Assembly (NCBI GenBank): GCA_964606325.1 | Contig: CAZSGE010000011.1 | Coordinates: 13,267-77,266, forward strand | Reading direction: 5' to 3' | Source of the DNA: Berkiella sp964606325 | GTDB taxonomy: Bacteria > Pseudomonadota > Gammaproteobacteria > Berkiellales > Berkiellaceae | Length of the DNA: 64,000 nt | Part shown: positions 62,510 to 64,000 of the stretch, piece after piece | How positions within the stretch are numbered: the stretch's first letter is position 1 | Layout: each line of letters opens with the position of its first letter | The notes under the pieces: model-generated | Told to the model about the DNA's origin: nothing | Database searches by the model: none | Seen by the model: the letters and a program-made list of their open reading frames with translations, nothing else | Program-made: the position numbers and the translations under genes

Positions 62510-63670
62510 TTACTCATATTCTGGAAGTGTTATCGCATTCGATACAGTTTTTATCATGCTGAGTATTTTATTGTTTCGCTCTTGCGCCACTTCCCCTACT
62601 GAATCGTCTTTAACAAGATATGATTCACTCACCCATACACCAAATTGCTGGTTGGCCTCGACAAACGGCTTTAACAATGTTTGATATCGCTTAAAGGCCT
62701 CTGCATAATTTCCATTAGCAGCTTTTAACTCGCCAGCTAAAACATATGCACCAACAAATGCAAGATTATTTCCTTGACCGGAGAGGGGTGATGCGCAATA
62801 CCCTGCATCTCCAATTAATGCTACTCGACCTTTACACCATTGATTCATTTTGACTTGGGTGATGGCATCGAAATAAAAATCATTACTATCTGTCATCAAG
62901 TCTAAGATCTTTTGCGCTTCCCAACCAAAATTTTGAAATGTTTCTCGCAAAAAAAGTTTTTGTTCGTTTTCATCTCGGCTGTCTTTCAAGACATGATCTG
63001 ACCGAAACATAAAACCTGCCCGTGCGAGCAAAGGATCTACATCACTATTAATGGTTATCAGCTTTTGATCCGCTTCACAGACTAACTCTGTATGATTTAA
63101 ATTTAAATAATTTGGAATGGTAAACGTACTGAGGTAGGAACCAAGTTTGACCAGTTGATATTCACTTTTATCGAATATCATTCTTCGAACTGCTGAGTAA
63201 ATGCCATCTGCGCCTATAACAATATCATAACGCTCGGTGCTTCCATCATTAAAGTGAACAACGACATCCTGATCATTTTGCTCCAACCTATTAATCCATT
63301 GATTGAATCGGCATGGAACACTCGCAATGGTACTCATTAAAATATTAACCATATCGCCACGCACGATTTCAACTTCATCGTCTTGCCGAAAACCAAATTT
63401 TTCACCATGCACTTCGTGCAAGAGTTTGCCTGTTGTGTCAACATAACGGCCAATTTCAATCTGCGTCCGCATTTCACAGATTTTTTCATAAATACCCATT
63501 TTTTTGGTGATGGCCGTTGCAACGCCACGAACATCTAACGCTTGCCCACCTAATCTAATTGCAGGTGATTTTTCTATGATGGTGGGTGAAAAACCAAATC
63601 GCTTTAGCCAATAACATAGAGCAGGGCCTGCTATACCAATCCCTGTGACGAGGATTTTCATTTGTTTCAT
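62510..63670 (-). CDS. FAD-dependent monooxygenase (PHBH-type)
   Basis: The 386-residue flavoprotein hydroxylase has the GxGxxG motif at the N-terminus (VTGIGIAGPALCYWLK), the DG fingerprint DIVIGADGIYSAVR, and the GD motif LIGDAGYCASPLSGQGNN. Together they define the group A monooxygenases that use NAD(P)H and oxygen to hydroxylate aromatic or polyketide substrates, or tetracycline in the TetX group. The substrate here is unknown. The start ATG at 63670 has GGAACC upstream; a second ATG three codons later is possible. About 280 bases separate it from the FAD oxidase gene. Confidence 0.9.
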   Translation of the reverse strand: MKQMKILVTGIGIAGPALCYWLKRFGFSPTIIEKSPAIRLGGQALDVRGVATAITKKMGIYEKICEMRTQIEIGRYVDTTGKLLHEVHGEKFGFRQDDEVEIVRGDMVNILMSTIASVPCRFNQWINRLEQNDQDVVVHFNDGSTERYDIVIGADGIYSAVRRMIFDKSEYQLVKLGSYLSTFTIPNYLNLNHTELVCEADQKLITINSDVDPLLARAGFMFRSDHVLKDSRDENEQKLFLRETFQNFGWEAQKILDLMTDSNDFYFDAITQVKMNQWCKGRVALIGDAGYCASPLSGQGNNLAFVGAYVLAGELKAANGNYAEAFKRYQTLLKPFVEANQQFGVWVSESYLVKDDSVGEVAQERNNKILSMIKTVSNAITLPEYE

Positions 63671-63695
63671 TGTGGGTTCCTGAGTTTGTACATAT

Positions 63696-63737
63696 GGGTT
63701 CAGACCCCCAAGTTTGACAACTCAGGGGTCTGAACCC
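63696..63737. repeat. Perfect 13-bp hairpin, palindromic repeat copy 2
   Basis: GGGTTCAGACCCC (63696-63708) pairs with GGGGTCTGAACCC (63725-63737) around a 16-base loop. The loop and flanks resemble 59053-59093. It lies between the divergent monooxygenase gene and the next gene. Confidence 0.65.
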
Positions 63738-63863
63738 TTTCATTTCTTAAAAAGCTGACAAGCAATTCCTGTGTAAAATTTTTTCTCTAACGAGATTGAA
63801 AACAAGCAACTGCAGGGCGAAGGATAAACCTAGAGATTTTAAACATAACAAAAAGAGGAAATC

Positions 63864-64000
63864 ATGCGATTGAAAGATATTTTTGCAAACTTCACCAAAA
63901 CTTTTTTAGTTCTAGGTGCTTTTTCTGTTTCAGCCTTTATAAGTGCTGACAGTTTCAACAATGAGGGAAACTGCCATACACCATCATGCTGCCCTACAGT
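63864..64000 (+). CDS. Exported protein of unknown function (partial, 5' end only)
   Basis: The frame begins with ATG at 63864, preceded by AGAGGA, and runs off the window after 45 codons. The first 30 residues are a typical signal peptide: MRLKDIFANFTKTFLVLGAF, then SVSAFISADS, with a basic start, a hydrophobic core and a likely cleavage after ISA. The next residues are Cys-rich (NCHTPSCCP). The product is therefore probably exported; what it does cannot be seen. Confidence 0.7.
   Translation, partial: MRLKDIFANFTKTFLVLGAFSVSAFISADSFNNEGNCHTPSCCPT

Overview
The window looks like chromosomal DNA of an AT-rich gammaproteobacterium. The housekeeping genes (infC-thrS, aspS, argC, uvrB, an aspC-type aminotransferase, nagZ) and their gammaproteobacterial-type proteins, together with many small acquired enzymes and a kinase-like protein, would fit a Legionellales-type organism. 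That placement is inference from gene content and was not tested. The sequence is an assembly product: a run of 10 N interrupts one gene at 7973-7982.

Region 1 (1-15,160) is core and semi-core DNA: infC (partial, non-ATG start) and thrS, then a patchwork of single-gene enzymes (two paralogous methyltransferases flanking a 2OG-Fe(II) dioxygenase, a CAT-like acyltransferase with an SSB-like tail, a serine hydrolase, an amine oxidase broken by the gap, an MFS exporter, a kinase-fold protein, a PhnA zinc-ribbon protein, a DUF486 protein, NagZ and GNAT acetyltransferases). A decayed copy of the nagZ promoter and 5' end lies just upstream of nagZ.

Region 2 (15,284-40,316) is a tandem integration locus at the 3' end of a tRNA-Val(GAC) gene. 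A 23-bp repeat of the tRNA 3' end occurs at 40,242 (inside the tRNA) and 17,078, and 20 bp of it occur again at 15,296. Between the two left copies sits a TacA/TacT-like toxin-antitoxin pair. Between 17,078 and 40,264 is a 23-kb island with all genes on the minus strand: a P4-type integrase beside the tRNA, an AlpA-type regulator, a CHC2 zinc-finger primase fragment and a TOPRIM/DUF3987 protein (replication module), a TM0106-type nuclease-helicase, and a defence operon. The operon reads XRE regulator, hsdM, hsdS, SIR2, HerA, AlbA/Schlafen-like, hsdR, HARE-HTH/Mrr endonuclease, mostly with 4-base start/stop overlaps, followed by an HD phosphohydrolase. The nesting of a SIR2-HerA pair and an AlbA protein inside a type I restriction operon is the most interesting system here. 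By analogy with prrC inside hsd operons, the embedded genes may act as a back-up abortive-infection layer.

Region 3 (40,436-47,340) is core: aspS, argC, a small double-glycine-leader peptide, uvrB, an aspartate aminotransferase and tRNA-Asn(GTT).

Region 4 (47,340-58,750) is a second accessory block that begins at the tRNA-Asn 3' end. It ends at a diverged copy of that 3' end plus a similar terminator. It has no integrase. It holds unknown proteins, a DUF2971 protein, a 924-residue protein of eleven zinc-ribbon repeats with an embedded Vsr-like nuclease domain, a DUF2130 protein and small island proteins.

Region 5 (58,750-64,000) holds a MITE-like inverted-repeat element, a four-gene minus-strand metabolic cluster (DUF2784-like membrane protein, DegT-type aminotransferase, two FAD enzymes) flanked by copies of a short palindromic repeat, and the start of an exported-protein gene.
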